A DNA stretch of 64,000 bases. Source: JBBRNH01 sp038230415 (GTDB lineage: Bacteria > Bacteroidota > Bacteroidia > Cytophagales > Spirosomataceae). How positions within the stretch are numbered: the stretch's first letter is position 1; each line of letters starts with the position of its first letter. The stretch spans positions 1-64,000 of the forward strand of contig JBBRNH010000003.1 in the NCBI GenBank assembly GCA_038230415.1. Reading direction: 5' to 3'. The notes beneath the pieces are model-generated. The model saw nothing but the letters and a program-made list of their open reading frames with translations, was not told where the DNA came from and searched no databases. The position numbers were made by a program, and so were the translations under genes. This document shows positions 28,872-37,550 of the stretch, one piece after another.

Positions 28872-29531
28872 TTAGAACGTACTGGTTTGGTTAGGGTCGG
28901 GGGGGCGCACCAGCTCGGCTACGGGCGGGGGCGGGGGTGGCGTTGCGAGCAGAAAGCGCAGTTGGGTCAGGCCCGCCACAATCAGGTCGTTGTGTTCCAA
29001 GCAGACGGCATCACTCTGGGCGGGGTCGGTTTTACTGGCAAAAAGCTGTACGGCATCCCGCGAGAAACCGACCTGCCGACTCAGGGCCGTGCCGTGCGTA
29101 CTGCCCATGTCGTTGACCAGATACACCGGCAGCCGGTTGAGCAGCCGCCGTTCGATACGGAAATGAATCCGGCTCATTTTTTTGTCGTCCACATCGAGCG
29201 GATAGTCGCAGGCATCGAAGTCTGATTTACGCCCGTAGGTTTGGGGCGCATCGGCAGCAACGGGAATCCGCCGGGGTTCTCCGTCGGCCCCGGTCATCTC
29301 CAGCACGGCTACCGAGGGTGTATCGTCGGGGTTAAGGGCTTCTTTCAGCACCAGCGTCAGTTCACGAGGCACCTCAGAGGGCAAACTCTCGCCGGTGCAA
29401 TAAACTTTGCACCGCTCGCGCTTCCGGGCCTGGCAGGGTGCGCTGGCGGCCTGGTCTTTGATCCAGGTTTCGGTCAGTTCGGCCTCTAAAAACGAATCAC
29501 ATTCGGGGCAGTGAAACTGGTAAATTGCCAT
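28872..29531 (-). CDS. Zinc-ribbon plus FHA domain protein
   Basis: The 219 residues start with a CPEC zinc-ribbon-like motif (~9-12); a second pair may be C33/C41. Residues ~85-200 form an FHA domain with the phosphothreonine-binding signature YGRKSDFD, SRIHF and MGSTHGT. A proline run (~203-208) precedes the C-terminus. FHA domains read phospho-Thr, so this is a likely substrate or adaptor of the kinase encoded two genes downstream. It lies 1 bp from the phosphatase gene. Confidence 0.85.
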   Translation of the reverse strand: MAIYQFHCPECDSFLEAELTETWIKDQAASAPCQARKRERCKVYCTGESLPSEVPRELTLVLKEALNPDDTPSVAVLEMTGADGEPRRIPVAADAPQTYGRKSDFDACDYPLDVDDKKMSRIHFRIERRLLNRLPVYLVNDMGSTHGTALSRQVGFSRDAVQLFASKTDPAQSDAVCLEHNDLIVAGLTQLRFLLATPPPPPPVAELVRPPDPNQTSTF

Positions 29532-29549
29532 TGTTCGGTTTGTGGTTTT

Positions 29550-30149
29550 TCATATCGTCCAGATGGCTCCGCAACCGGCTATGCACCGCCCGCCCGTTGT
29601 GGCAATTGATCGCTGCCGCAACACCGGAAATGCGGTATCGGGGCCGGGCGCGAAGGGTGTGCTGCATTTGGGGCATACATACTGCCGGGCCATAGCGTGT
29701 TCCAGATCAGCAATGGCCTGCCGGCGACCTTCGCGCCGGTCACGCACCAGCAACCGGCCCAGAAACGGGATGGCGGCAATGGCATCGGTAAAATCGCGCT
29801 GATCGAGGGCGGCCCGGCGCGTCACGTATTCATCCCAAACGGCCTGTAATGCCATAAATTCGGGCGTAAAATCGTCGGGGCGGGGCGAGAATGCTTTGGC
29901 AATCCGGTTGTAACTGATAAACTGACTGCCGAGCCGGATGCGGTCGGTGGGGATAAGCTTGCGCCGAAGCACCCGAAAGTTATTGATAAACGTGCCGTTG
30001 GAGCTGTTGAGGTCTTCGAGCCACAGCGCGTCGCCGTCCTGCATGACGCGGGCGTGGCGTTCGCTAACCGAGAGTGTGGGCATGACAATCTCATTACCGA
30101 CGGCGCGGCCAATGGTGATGCTCGAAACGGCAGGATCGGACGGGGTCAT
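29550..30149 (-). CDS. FHA domain protein with C-terminal zinc-ribbon-like motif
   Basis: The ATG at 30149 is chosen; a longer frame to 30215 adds 22 residues ahead of the domain. The FHA domain is at the N-terminus (ITIGRAVGNEI, SERHARV, NSSNGTFINN) with the conserved Arg, Ser and Asn-Gly. A helical middle part follows, then CPKCSTPF and a CIAGCG pair near the end that could bind zinc. First gene of the FHA-FHA-PP2C-kinase-WG operon; its start faces the permease gene on the other strand with only ~14 bp between if the first permease ATG is used. Confidence 0.85.
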   Translation of the reverse strand: MTPSDPAVSSITIGRAVGNEIVMPTLSVSERHARVMQDGDALWLEDLNSSNGTFINNFRVLRRKLIPTDRIRLGSQFISYNRIAKAFSPRPDDFTPEFMALQAVWDEYVTRRAALDQRDFTDAIAAIPFLGRLLVRDRREGRRQAIADLEHAMARQYVCPKCSTPFAPGPDTAFPVLRQRSIATTGGRCIAGCGAIWTI

Positions 30150-30163
30150 GGTGTGCCGGGTTA

Positions 30164-31654
30164 GTGGGGGTAAATATGGCGTTTCTATCCGAAAAACAGC
30201 AACGTGTCGGCTCATTTTTAGTATCTCTGCCCGGAACTTATCGGGGCCATGCCGCGCTTTGCCCGGTAGTCCTTAACCCATTCAGAAACTTGGATACAAC
30301 TGCTACCGAAAACGCCCCGGCTGAACTGCCCCGCCGACTGAGTTTGCTGCAAGGCACCGCCCTCAATATGATTGATATGGTGGGCATTGGGCCGTTTGTG
30401 GTGTTGCCCCTCGTAATGCAAACCCTCGGCGGGCCGGGTTTTTTGTGGGCCTGGGTACTGGGCGCGTTGGTGAGCGTGGTTGATGCCTTTGTCTGGGCCG
30501 AACTTGGCGCGGCTTTCCCGAAGGCGGGCGGCAGTTATAACTTCCTCAAAATTGCCTACGGCGAAGACCGCTGGGGGCGGCTAATGTCGTTTCTGTACGT
30601 CTGGCAAACGCTCATTCAGGCTCCGTTGGTGGTGGCTTCGGGCGCAATCGGCTTCTCGATGTATGCATCGTATCTATTGCCGCTCGACGATATTCAGCGC
30701 AAAATCGTGTCGGGTGGGGCGGTTTTAGTGGTGATTGCGTTACTCTACCGGAAGATTGATGCCATTGGCCGTATCGGATTAGTATTCTGGGCCGCCGTGC
30801 TGTTTACCCTCGGCTGGATTATTATTGGCGGGCTGACCCACGCCCGTCAACCGATTACCCAAACCATTGCCCAAGCCCTGTCTCTGAGCGGGCCGTTGCT
30901 GGCAACGGGACTGGGGGCGGCTTCGGTCAAAACCATTTATTGCTACCTCGGCTACTACAACATCTGCCACCTCGGTAGCGAGATCAAAAACCCCACCCGC
31001 AACATTCCGGTCAGTATGTTCATTTCTATTGCCGGCATTGCCGTGCTGTATCTGCTGCTCAACATCAGCGTATCGGGCGTGTTGCCCTACCAGCAGGCGC
31101 AGCGCAGTCCGTTTATTGTCAGCACGGTTATCGAAATGATTTACGGCGCGGGCGCGGCCAAAATTGCCACAGGATTGGTGTTGTTAGTCGCGTTTTCGTC
31201 GTTGTTTGCGGTCTTGCTGGGGTATTCGCGGGTGCCGTTTGCGGCTGCTGCCGACGGGCAATTTTTTCCGATTTTCGCCAGGCTGCACCCCACACGGCAT
31301 TTTCCGTATATCTCGCTGCTGTTTCTGGGCGGGCTGGCCTTTGTGTTCAGCCTGTTGTTCCGGCTCGGCGACGTGATTACGGCTATCCTCGCCATGCGGA
31401 TATTAGTGCAGTTTGTGGGGCAGGCTGTTGGCTTGTTGGTGTTGCATCAACGCCGAAGAACGCAGCCCACAGCCGCCGTTTTCCCCTACCGGATGCCACT
31501 TTTTCCGGTGCCGGTGATTCTGGCAATCGGGGTGTGGCTGTTCATCTTCTTCTCAACCGGAACCAAGTTCATGCTCTCCGGCCTGACGGTAATCGGGCTG
31601 GGCGGGCTGGCATTTCTGGCGATGACGCGCTGGCGGAAAAGCTGGCCGTTTTAG
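30164..31654 (+). CDS. APC-superfamily amino-acid permease
   Basis: It is an inner-membrane amino-acid or polyamine transporter with about 12 membrane helices. The family region begins at LSLLQGTALNMIDMVGIGPF, with the helix-1 GIG unwound motif, and FPKAGGSYNF in helix 3. The start is uncertain: the first ATG (30164) leaves ~42 atypical residues, and a TTG at 30290 would start just ahead of the conserved domain. Substrate not evident. It is followed by a short hairpin. Confidence 0.85.
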   Translation: MGVNMAFLSEKQQRVGSFLVSLPGTYRGHAALCPVVLNPFRNLDTTATENAPAELPRRLSLLQGTALNMIDMVGIGPFVVLPLVMQTLGGPGFLWAWVLGALVSVVDAFVWAELGAAFPKAGGSYNFLKIAYGEDRWGRLMSFLYVWQTLIQAPLVVASGAIGFSMYASYLLPLDDIQRKIVSGGAVLVVIALLYRKIDAIGRIGLVFWAAVLFTLGWIIIGGLTHARQPITQTIAQALSLSGPLLATGLGAASVKTIYCYLGYYNICHLGSEIKNPTRNIPVSMFISIAGIAVLYLLLNISVSGVLPYQQAQRSPFIVSTVIEMIYGAGAAKIATGLVLLVAFSSLFAVLLGYSRVPFAAAADGQFFPIFARLHPTRHFPYISLLFLGGLAFVFSLLFRLGDVITAILAMRILVQFVGQAVGLLVLHQRRRTQPTAAVFPYRMPLFPVPVILAIGVWLFIFFSTGTKFMLSGLTVIGLGGLAFLAMTRWRKSWPF

Positions 31655-31674
31655 GCGTAAATTACCACCCGCAA

Positions 31675-31697
31675 CCCCCTCCTAAAACAGGAGGGGG
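31675..31697. repeat. Short GC hairpin after the permease
   Basis: CCCCCTCCT (31675-31683) pairs exactly with AGGAGGGGG (31689-31697) around AAAAC. It could end permease transcription, though no T-run follows. Confidence 0.6.
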
Positions 31698-31707
31698 CAA
31701 TACTGCT

Positions 31708-32244
31708 ATGGCCTACACAGATTTTTCGCTCCTCAAACTCAATGAGCAATTTGGCCTTACCGATAAGGTTCGTCCGCTTTTTGACATCGTACCAACCATC
31801 GAACCAAGCGATATTTTACTGACTCAGCTAAAGCGGGGATTTAGACTGCCATTACGCAACGAGAAAGCCAAATCTGAATTTATTGTCAGTCAGTTACTGT
31901 TAGAAATCATTGAGCAAAACGAAGGTTTTTTCACGCTTTACTCCGGCGAGAACTTATCCGCCGACGAAGAAAAAGGGTTAAATGGAGAATGTGATTTTTA
32001 CATTAGCCGCAACACAGGCAGTTTCGCCATGAATATGCCCATTCTGGCGATTATCGAAGCCAAGCGCGATAATATAGAAGCGGGCGTTGACCAATGTGCC
32101 GCCCAACTTTACGGCGCGTCTATCGTAAATCAGCGATTGGGCCATCCCATTCAGGTGCATTATGGCTGCGTGACCAACGCCCGCAAATGGCTCTTTCTGA
32201 AACTTGAACACAGCCAGTTTACGATTGATGCCCGTCGCTACTAA
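31708..32244 (+). CDS. PD-(D/E)XK nuclease-like protein, truncated by a TAA
   Basis: The ATG at 31708 starts a 178-residue protein; upstream codons belong to the permease region in another frame. The segment GECDFYISRNTG...PILAIIEAKRDNIEAGVDQCAAQL matches the PD-(D/E)XK fold (acidic CD, then ExK), typical of restriction-like or type I R-domain proteins. The frame stops at TAA (32242-32244) but continues open for 27 codons (LDNLPQLLGVFQHILDFY…) to a TGA at 32326-32328. That extension looks like the natural C-terminal helix, so the TAA is probably a point mutation. Activity after truncation is unknown. Confidence 0.6.
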   Translation: MAYTDFSLLKLNEQFGLTDKVRPLFDIVPTIEPSDILLTQLKRGFRLPLRNEKAKSEFIVSQLLLEIIEQNEGFFTLYSGENLSADEEKGLNGECDFYISRNTGSFAMNMPILAIIEAKRDNIEAGVDQCAAQLYGASIVNQRLGHPIQVHYGCVTNARKWLFLKLEHSQFTIDARRY

Positions 32245-32382
32245 CTCGATAACCTCCCCCAACTCTTAGGCGTATTTCAGCACATTCTGGATTTTTATCG
32301 CAATTTATTGAGTAGCATACCCGTCTGAGATCAACAGAAACGGGCTGTTTGAATTTTTTATCCCGGTGACTTTACGGGAAAG

Positions 32383-33009
32383 CTACGCCTGTGGCAAGCC
32401 GGTAAAAATCTCGTTCATCGGCACGGCCAATTCGTCTATCAAAACCACGTCGGTATCATTGGTGTAGATAATTTCCTGCCAGACTCCGGGCTGGGCGGTG
32501 CGGGTAAACACGGTAACGTCGAACTCTGACTGACTCACAAAAACAACAATCTGCACCGATTCCATTTTCTGGTAGGCCATCAGTTTATCGGTCGTATCAT
32601 ACGCTGCGGTTGATTTAGACAACACTTCGGCAATCAGAAACGGGTTGGTAATGATGGATGTGGAGTTTTTATAGTAATTAGGTTGCCCCTTGATAACCAC
32701 CACACCGGCGTTGTAATGGCCTTTTTTACTAAGTTTCCGAAGGCCAACGTTGCTCCCGGCCACGTAATGGCCGGGCTTCCCGACATAAAAATTCCGTAGC
32801 AAAGCCGCTATCGTAATCACAATCAGTTCGTGTGTCAGTGTTGCTAATCCCATGATGATTATATTTCCGTTGTGGTAGGTGACGCGGTACGGAGCGCGGT
32901 GTACGAACTCGTCAAAATCGTCCCACTCCGCCGGGATAACCACCACGCCCCCTTCTTCGAGTAGGTCTTCCTGCGCTTCGGTCAAATTTATTTTTTCGGC
33001 TACCAGCAT
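32383..33009 (-). CDS. Uma2-family (DUF820) restriction-fold protein
   Basis: The 208 residues match the Uma2 family, which has a PD-(D/E)XK-like fold and is often present in many copies in cyanobacteria and Cytophagales (family knowledge). Visible: the N-terminal EGGVVVIPAEWDDFDEFV, the hydrophobic strand, and FLIAEVLSKSTAAYDTTDKLMAYQKM with the conserved Glu. The usual Pro-Asp before the core strand (PDVVV) reads NAGVVVI here, so one catalytic Asp appears lost. Function unknown. Confidence 0.8.
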   Translation of the reverse strand: MLVAEKINLTEAQEDLLEEGGVVVIPAEWDDFDEFVHRAPYRVTYHNGNIIIMGLATLTHELIVITIAALLRNFYVGKPGHYVAGSNVGLRKLSKKGHYNAGVVVIKGQPNYYKNSTSIITNPFLIAEVLSKSTAAYDTTDKLMAYQKMESVQIVVFVSQSEFDVTVFTRTAQPGVWQEIIYTNDTDVVLIDELAVPMNEIFTGLPQA

Positions 33010-33071
33010 AGTTGTTCTGTGTTTGATGCAAGATAAAAATCAATGTTGACTTTCCGGCAGGGTTGCCGGCA

Positions 33072-34733
33072 CTACGGAAAAAAACGCGCTACCCACTCGG
33101 CCACGCTCGCGCCCGATAGCCCGAACACCACGTTTGGGAACAGGCCCAGTCCCAACGCCATTACTGCCAACGGGATGAGCAACAGTTTTTCACGAGGAGT
33201 CAAATCGGTGAGTAAGACAGTGGCCTGATGCCGTGACCAATACGGCCCGAAGAACATCCGTTGCAGCGTCCAGAGAAAATACGCAGCCGCCAGAATGATG
33301 CCCAGCGTTGAGACAACGGCTAACGAGTCGGGCAGCCACGCCGACCGGAAACCACCCATCAGCGTGAATAACTCGCCCACAAACCCGGAGAAACCCGGCA
33401 AGCCCAGCGACGCGAAAAATGCAACCGCCGTCAGCGTGGCAAACAATGGCATCGGCTGCATCAGTCCGCGATACGAGTCAATCCGGCGGTCGTGGGTGCG
33501 ATCATAGAGTACGCCAGTCAGCAAAAACAACATCGCCGACAAAATACCGTGACTCACCATCTGATACACGGCTCCGTTGGCTCCCTCGGCAGTGAGCGAG
33601 GCCACACCCAGCAAGACAAACCCCATATGCGAGACCGACGAGTAGGCAATCATCTTCTTTAAATCGTTCTGTGCCAGGGCGTTCAGGCCGCCATACACGA
33701 TGCTCAATGCACCCAAACCGCCCAGAATTGTGGCAAATTCGGCGGCTCCATCCGGGAAAAAGCCCCACACGATGCGTAGAAAACCGTAGCCGCCAATTTT
33801 GAGTAGTACGCCCGCCAGCACCACCGACACCGCCGTTGGAGCCTCGACGTGGGCATCGGGCAGCCACGTGTGCAGCGGCACGATGGGCAGTTTGATGGCA
33901 AACCCAATGAAAATCACCCAGAACGCCAGCATCCGCGTCGGCATTCCGAAGGCAATGGTTTCGCCGGGAATGCTCAAAAACGCGCCGGGGACGTAGTTTT
34001 TGCCATCGGCCAAGTACCGGAAATCGAACGTATGTACGAGTTGTGCGGGGTTTATCTGCTCGGCAGCGAGGTGTTGCTGCACCAGCCGAACCACATCGGG
34101 CGTAACGGCCTCGCGGGTGGGCGCAAAACCCGTCAACAGGGCCGTACTCACCGGGTCAACAGCGGCTAAATACAACCCAATCATTACCAATAAAATCAGC
34201 AGCGAGCCGAACAGCGTGTACAGAAAAAACTTGATGGACGCATATTCCCGGCGCGGCCCGCCCCACAAGCCAATCAAAAAATACATCGGCAGGAGCATGA
34301 ACTCGAAAAACAGGAAAAACAGGAAAAAATCGAGCGCGACGAAACACCCCAGCACGGCACTCGTCAGCAGCAGATACAGCCCGAAATAGGCGCGGGGCCG
34401 GTCGGTGACGTGCCACGACGACACTACGCCCACCAGCATCACGATTGCCGAGAGCATCACCAATGGCAGACTGATTCCGTCCACGCCAACCACGTAATCT
34501 ATCGAAGCCACACCGAGCGTTCCGAGGGGCAGCGTAATCCAGTCGGCTTGGGTAAGTAATTGATAACCAGCATTGGTTGGATCAAAAGCAAGCCACGCCA
34601 GGGCGCTGAAAACGACATCGGCGAGGGCCACGCCCAGCGCGATCCACCGAAACCAGTGCGCAACGTGCTGCGGCAAAACCGATACCAGCAGTGCGCCGAG
34701 AAGGGGGAGAAAAATGAGTAAAGAAAGGAGCAT
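33072..34733 (-). CDS. nuoM: NADH-quinone oxidoreductase subunit M-like proton-pumping membrane protein
   Basis: This is the Mrp-antiporter-like membrane subunit M of complex I. The 553 residues contain about 14 membrane helices, the conserved Glu in FFEFMLLPMYFLIG (~145) and the Lys in FAIKLPIVPLHTWLPDAHVEAP (~280), both needed for proton translocation in the family. The ATG at 34733 follows an AGGAG-like box. It lies downstream of nuoL, but the usual nuoN does not follow; an Uma2 gene does. Confidence 0.93.
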   Translation of the reverse strand: MLLSLLIFLPLLGALLVSVLPQHVAHWFRWIALGVALADVVFSALAWLAFDPTNAGYQLLTQADWITLPLGTLGVASIDYVVGVDGISLPLVMLSAIVMLVGVVSSWHVTDRPRAYFGLYLLLTSAVLGCFVALDFFLFFLFFEFMLLPMYFLIGLWGGPRREYASIKFFLYTLFGSLLILLVMIGLYLAAVDPVSTALLTGFAPTREAVTPDVVRLVQQHLAAEQINPAQLVHTFDFRYLADGKNYVPGAFLSIPGETIAFGMPTRMLAFWVIFIGFAIKLPIVPLHTWLPDAHVEAPTAVSVVLAGVLLKIGGYGFLRIVWGFFPDGAAEFATILGGLGALSIVYGGLNALAQNDLKKMIAYSSVSHMGFVLLGVASLTAEGANGAVYQMVSHGILSAMLFLLTGVLYDRTHDRRIDSYRGLMQPMPLFATLTAVAFFASLGLPGFSGFVGELFTLMGGFRSAWLPDSLAVVSTLGIILAAAYFLWTLQRMFFGPYWSRHQATVLLTDLTPREKLLLIPLAVMALGLGLFPNVVFGLSGASVAEWVARFFP

Positions 34734-34739
34734 CTAAAT

Positions 34740-34812
34740 AGTTCGTGGTTCGTGGTTTGTAGTTGGCTGACGCATGAATACGTTCGCGTCGGTCAACTAC
34801 AAACCACGAACT
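34740..34812. repeat. Imperfect hairpin repeat between nuoL and nuoM
   Basis: 34794-34812 is the reverse complement of 34740-34765 apart from a 7-nt tandem unit (TTCGTGG) doubled in the left arm. The inner GACGC/GCGTC pair continues the stem. Confidence 0.75.
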
Positions 34813-34819
34813 GATTTAA

Positions 34820-36730
34820 CTAAACCAATAACCAAATCAAGACCAACAACCCCACCACAGCCGCCGTGATGTACGACTGCACCCGCCCGTTTTGCACGGC
34901 CCGCGCCCGGCTACCTACCCACCGGGCCAGCCACGCACTGCCGTTTACGAGTCCGTCAACACCCATCCGGTCGAGCCAGTACGTGACATGAGCCAGCACG
35001 ACCGTTGCCGTTCCCGCGCCGTTTACCACCACGCCATCAATCAACCGTTGGTCGGTACGGTTCAGCGACAGGGCCAACCGCCGAACGGCCCGAACCAGCC
35101 GCGAGTAGGCTTTGTCTAAAAATCCGTATTCAAGCGAAAGGCGCACCCAACGGCTTGATTTATTGACGGTTAGCCACCCGCCATCGCGCCGAAAACCAAG
35201 CCAGCCGCCCGCCAAAACCACCACAACAGAAGCCGGAGCCAGCCACCAAAAATGGGCTTCATCTGTATAATTTGGCAGAATAAACGCAAAAAACCAGCCC
35301 GTTGCAGCATCGAGCGGGTTCAGCGAAAACCAGCCCCAAACCGACAACACCGCCAGCACCACCACCGGCCCGCGCATGAGCCAATCGGGTTCGAGCGATA
35401 CGGCACGGTGTTCTTCGGCCAGTGCCGCCGACCGCGTTTGGCCCAGGAACACGAGCCAGATTTGCCGGGCCATATACAGCGCGGTCAGGCCTGATGACAA
35501 CAAGAGTATGGTTGGCAAGAGCATTGCCAGCCCGCCCTGCTCACCGGCCCACAAGAACGCGCCGACCAGGATGGTTTCTTTCGACAAAAAGCCCGAAAAG
35601 AACGGCAAGCCAGCTAATGCCGACGAAAAAATCAGGCAACAGACAAACGTAACGGGTAGTCGTTTTCGCAAACCGCCCATCTGCCGCATATCCTGCGTGT
35701 GGGCCGCGTGAATCACATTGCCCGCGCCGAGAAACAACCCGGCCTTAAAAAAAGCGTGGGTCAGGAGGTGAAACATGGCCCCGGCCACGTTGCCCGTGCC
35801 AACAGCGGCTACCATCAACCCCAATTGCGAAACGGTCGAAAACGCCAATACCCGTTTTATATCCGTCTGAAACAGAGCCGAATAACCGCCCCAAACGGTT
35901 GTGACCGTGCCAACAACGGCAATCACCGTGAGCGCGTCGGGCGAGAGCAGGGGGGAAATCCGGGCGAGCAGAAAAATCCCGGCAGCAACCATCGTAGCCG
36001 CGTGGAGCAGGGCCGAGACCGGCGTTGGGCCTTCCATCGCGTCGGGGAGCCACGTCAAGAGCGGAAACTGCGCCGATTTTGCCACGCATCCCATAAACAA
36101 GCACAGGCCAACGGCGGTGGGCAGGGGCGCGGTGAAGGCCGTAAATTCGGTGGTGCCGAGGAGATGCTGCGTGAGGATAATGCCGATGAGAAAGACAGCA
36201 TCACCGATTCGGTTCATCAGAAACGCTTTCTGCGCGGCTTTGGCAGCCGCCGGGCGTTCGGCATAAAAACCGATCAGGAGATACGATGCTAAGCCGACTA
36301 ATTCCCAAAAAACATACAGCACCAACAGATTACCGGCCAGCACAATACCGAGCATCGCGCCGATAAACACCTGTAAATAAGCGAAGTACCGTTGTTGCCG
36401 GGCTTCATTATGCAAATAAGACAATGAGTAGATCTGCACCAGTAACGCCACAAAATGCACAAGCACGAGCATCAGCCCGGTGAGCGCGTCGAGCCGGAAA
36501 CTGGCGTTTAGCCCAAAATCGGGGAACGTTACCCAGGCCGCCCGCAGCAGCACGGGTTCGGCAGAGAGATGCAACGCCAGCCAGCCCGACAGCAACAGCC
36601 CCGCGCCCGTCAAGGCCACCGCCAGCCGACCGGCCCCGCGCCGGGTGGTTGCAGACAAGGCCAATGCCCCGCCAAACGGCAGGAGCAATAGCAGGGCAAC
36701 AAAAACCGGAAAAAGTGAATCAGTGGGCAT
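34820..36730 (-). CDS. nuoL: NADH-quinone oxidoreductase subunit L-like proton-pumping membrane protein
   Basis: The ATG at 36730 (MPTDSLFPVF) is preferred to the longer frame. The 636 residues have about 16 membrane helices and the family's charged sites: Glu in VFWELVGLASYLL (~142), Lys in AKSAQFPLLTWLPDAMEGPTPV (~216), and FFKAG and FLSKE in later helices. The C-terminus carries the amphipathic and anchoring helices typical of NuoL. Upstream is an unrelated small gene rather than nuoK, so the L-M pair is isolated from the rest of complex I in this window. Confidence 0.93.
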   Translation of the reverse strand: MPTDSLFPVFVALLLLLPFGGALALSATTRRGAGRLAVALTGAGLLLSGWLALHLSAEPVLLRAAWVTFPDFGLNASFRLDALTGLMLVLVHFVALLVQIYSLSYLHNEARQQRYFAYLQVFIGAMLGIVLAGNLLVLYVFWELVGLASYLLIGFYAERPAAAKAAQKAFLMNRIGDAVFLIGIILTQHLLGTTEFTAFTAPLPTAVGLCLFMGCVAKSAQFPLLTWLPDAMEGPTPVSALLHAATMVAAGIFLLARISPLLSPDALTVIAVVGTVTTVWGGYSALFQTDIKRVLAFSTVSQLGLMVAAVGTGNVAGAMFHLLTHAFFKAGLFLGAGNVIHAAHTQDMRQMGGLRKRLPVTFVCCLIFSSALAGLPFFSGFLSKETILVGAFLWAGEQGGLAMLLPTILLLSSGLTALYMARQIWLVFLGQTRSAALAEEHRAVSLEPDWLMRGPVVVLAVLSVWGWFSLNPLDAATGWFFAFILPNYTDEAHFWWLAPASVVVVLAGGWLGFRRDGGWLTVNKSSRWVRLSLEYGFLDKAYSRLVRAVRRLALSLNRTDQRLIDGVVVNGAGTATVVLAHVTYWLDRMGVDGLVNGSAWLARWVGSRARAVQNGRVQSYITAAVVGLLVLIWLLV

Positions 36731-36836
36731 CAGACAACGGCAACGAACGGCCAGAACAGGCCGCAAATATCCGGTTTGGCCGGGCCGGAACCAAACCGCC
36801 GTTAGCTGATACGTTGTTAATCGCTATTGAAGACAA

Positions 36837-37247
36837 TCAACGATAGACCTGATCTTTGACTAACCGGATATTGTTCAGTTCCGGCACATCCTGAACGGCA
36901 TCCGCCGGAATAACGCCCCGGTTGATCCAATTGACAACAACCTGCTGGCTAAGGTTGTATTTATCGGCGTATCGCTTGATAGTCAGCCAGATAGCTGTAT
37001 CCAGCACAAAACCAGTAGCCGTCAGTATCTTCAGACTCTCGTCTGATTCGCGCCGGGTTTCTTCGATCAGTTCGTCATTTCGCAACCGGAGTGCATTACG
37101 AACCTGGATGGCTTCTTCGGCAGTGGCGTATTCATAAAAACGTGCTTTTACCTGACCAACGTGCCTGATGTCGTCGGCGGTTTTCATCCGGGCGATCAGC
37201 CCAAGAAGAACGGTTATTGATTGTTGTTCAGCGACCATATAAATCAT
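36837..37247 (-). CDS. Small protein with C-terminal helix-turn-helix-like segment
   Basis: The frame is open to 37280; the ATG at 37247 gives 136 residues. The N-terminal half is helical and charged (MKTADDIRHVGQV...RLRNDELIEETRRES). The C-terminal part IKRYADKYNLSQQVVVNWINRGVIPAD resembles an excisionase- or MerR-type helix-turn-helix (shown in part). Function unknown, possibly a regulator. The small gene at 37297-37494 is immediately upstream on the same strand. Confidence 0.6.
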   Translation of the reverse strand: MIYMVAEQQSITVLLGLIARMKTADDIRHVGQVKARFYEYATAEEAIQVRNALRLRNDELIEETRRESDESLKILTATGFVLDTAIWLTIKRYADKYNLSQQVVVNWINRGVIPADAVQDVPELNNIRLVKDQVYR

Positions 37248-37296
37248 GTTTACAGATGAATTTTGAGCTTTTTGGGGCAAAATTTTGAATCAAAGT

Positions 37297-37494
37297 CTAT
37301 TCATTATCAAGGAGTTGGGCATTAAGCCAAGTCAAAATCTGTTTCTCCTTGCTAAACTCTCCAATCCAGTACTCGTAGTTGGTTTGGTTGTCATCTTCCT
37401 CAAAGTCAGCATAATTTTCGTTTAGAATGGCGATTACCCGGTCAAGTCGCGCCTGATGCGTGTTGATACGATTTTCAATTTGCTTCCGGCTCAT
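37297..37494 (-). CDS. Small charged hypothetical protein
   Basis: The ATG at 37494 (MSRKQIENRI) is preferred over a GTG at 37527. The 65 residues are helical and acidic at the C-terminus (FEEDDNQTNYEYWIGEFSKEKQI), with no recognised domain. It is followed after 49 bp by the helix-turn-helix-like gene, so the pair may act together. Confidence 0.5.
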   Translation of the reverse strand: MSRKQIENRINTHQARLDRVIAILNENYADFEEDDNQTNYEYWIGEFSKEKQILTWLNAQLLDNE

Positions 37495-37550
37495 TCGCTT
37501 TTGATTAACAACGCGCCGAACAAACACTGCGTGTAGTCACTAAACAACAA

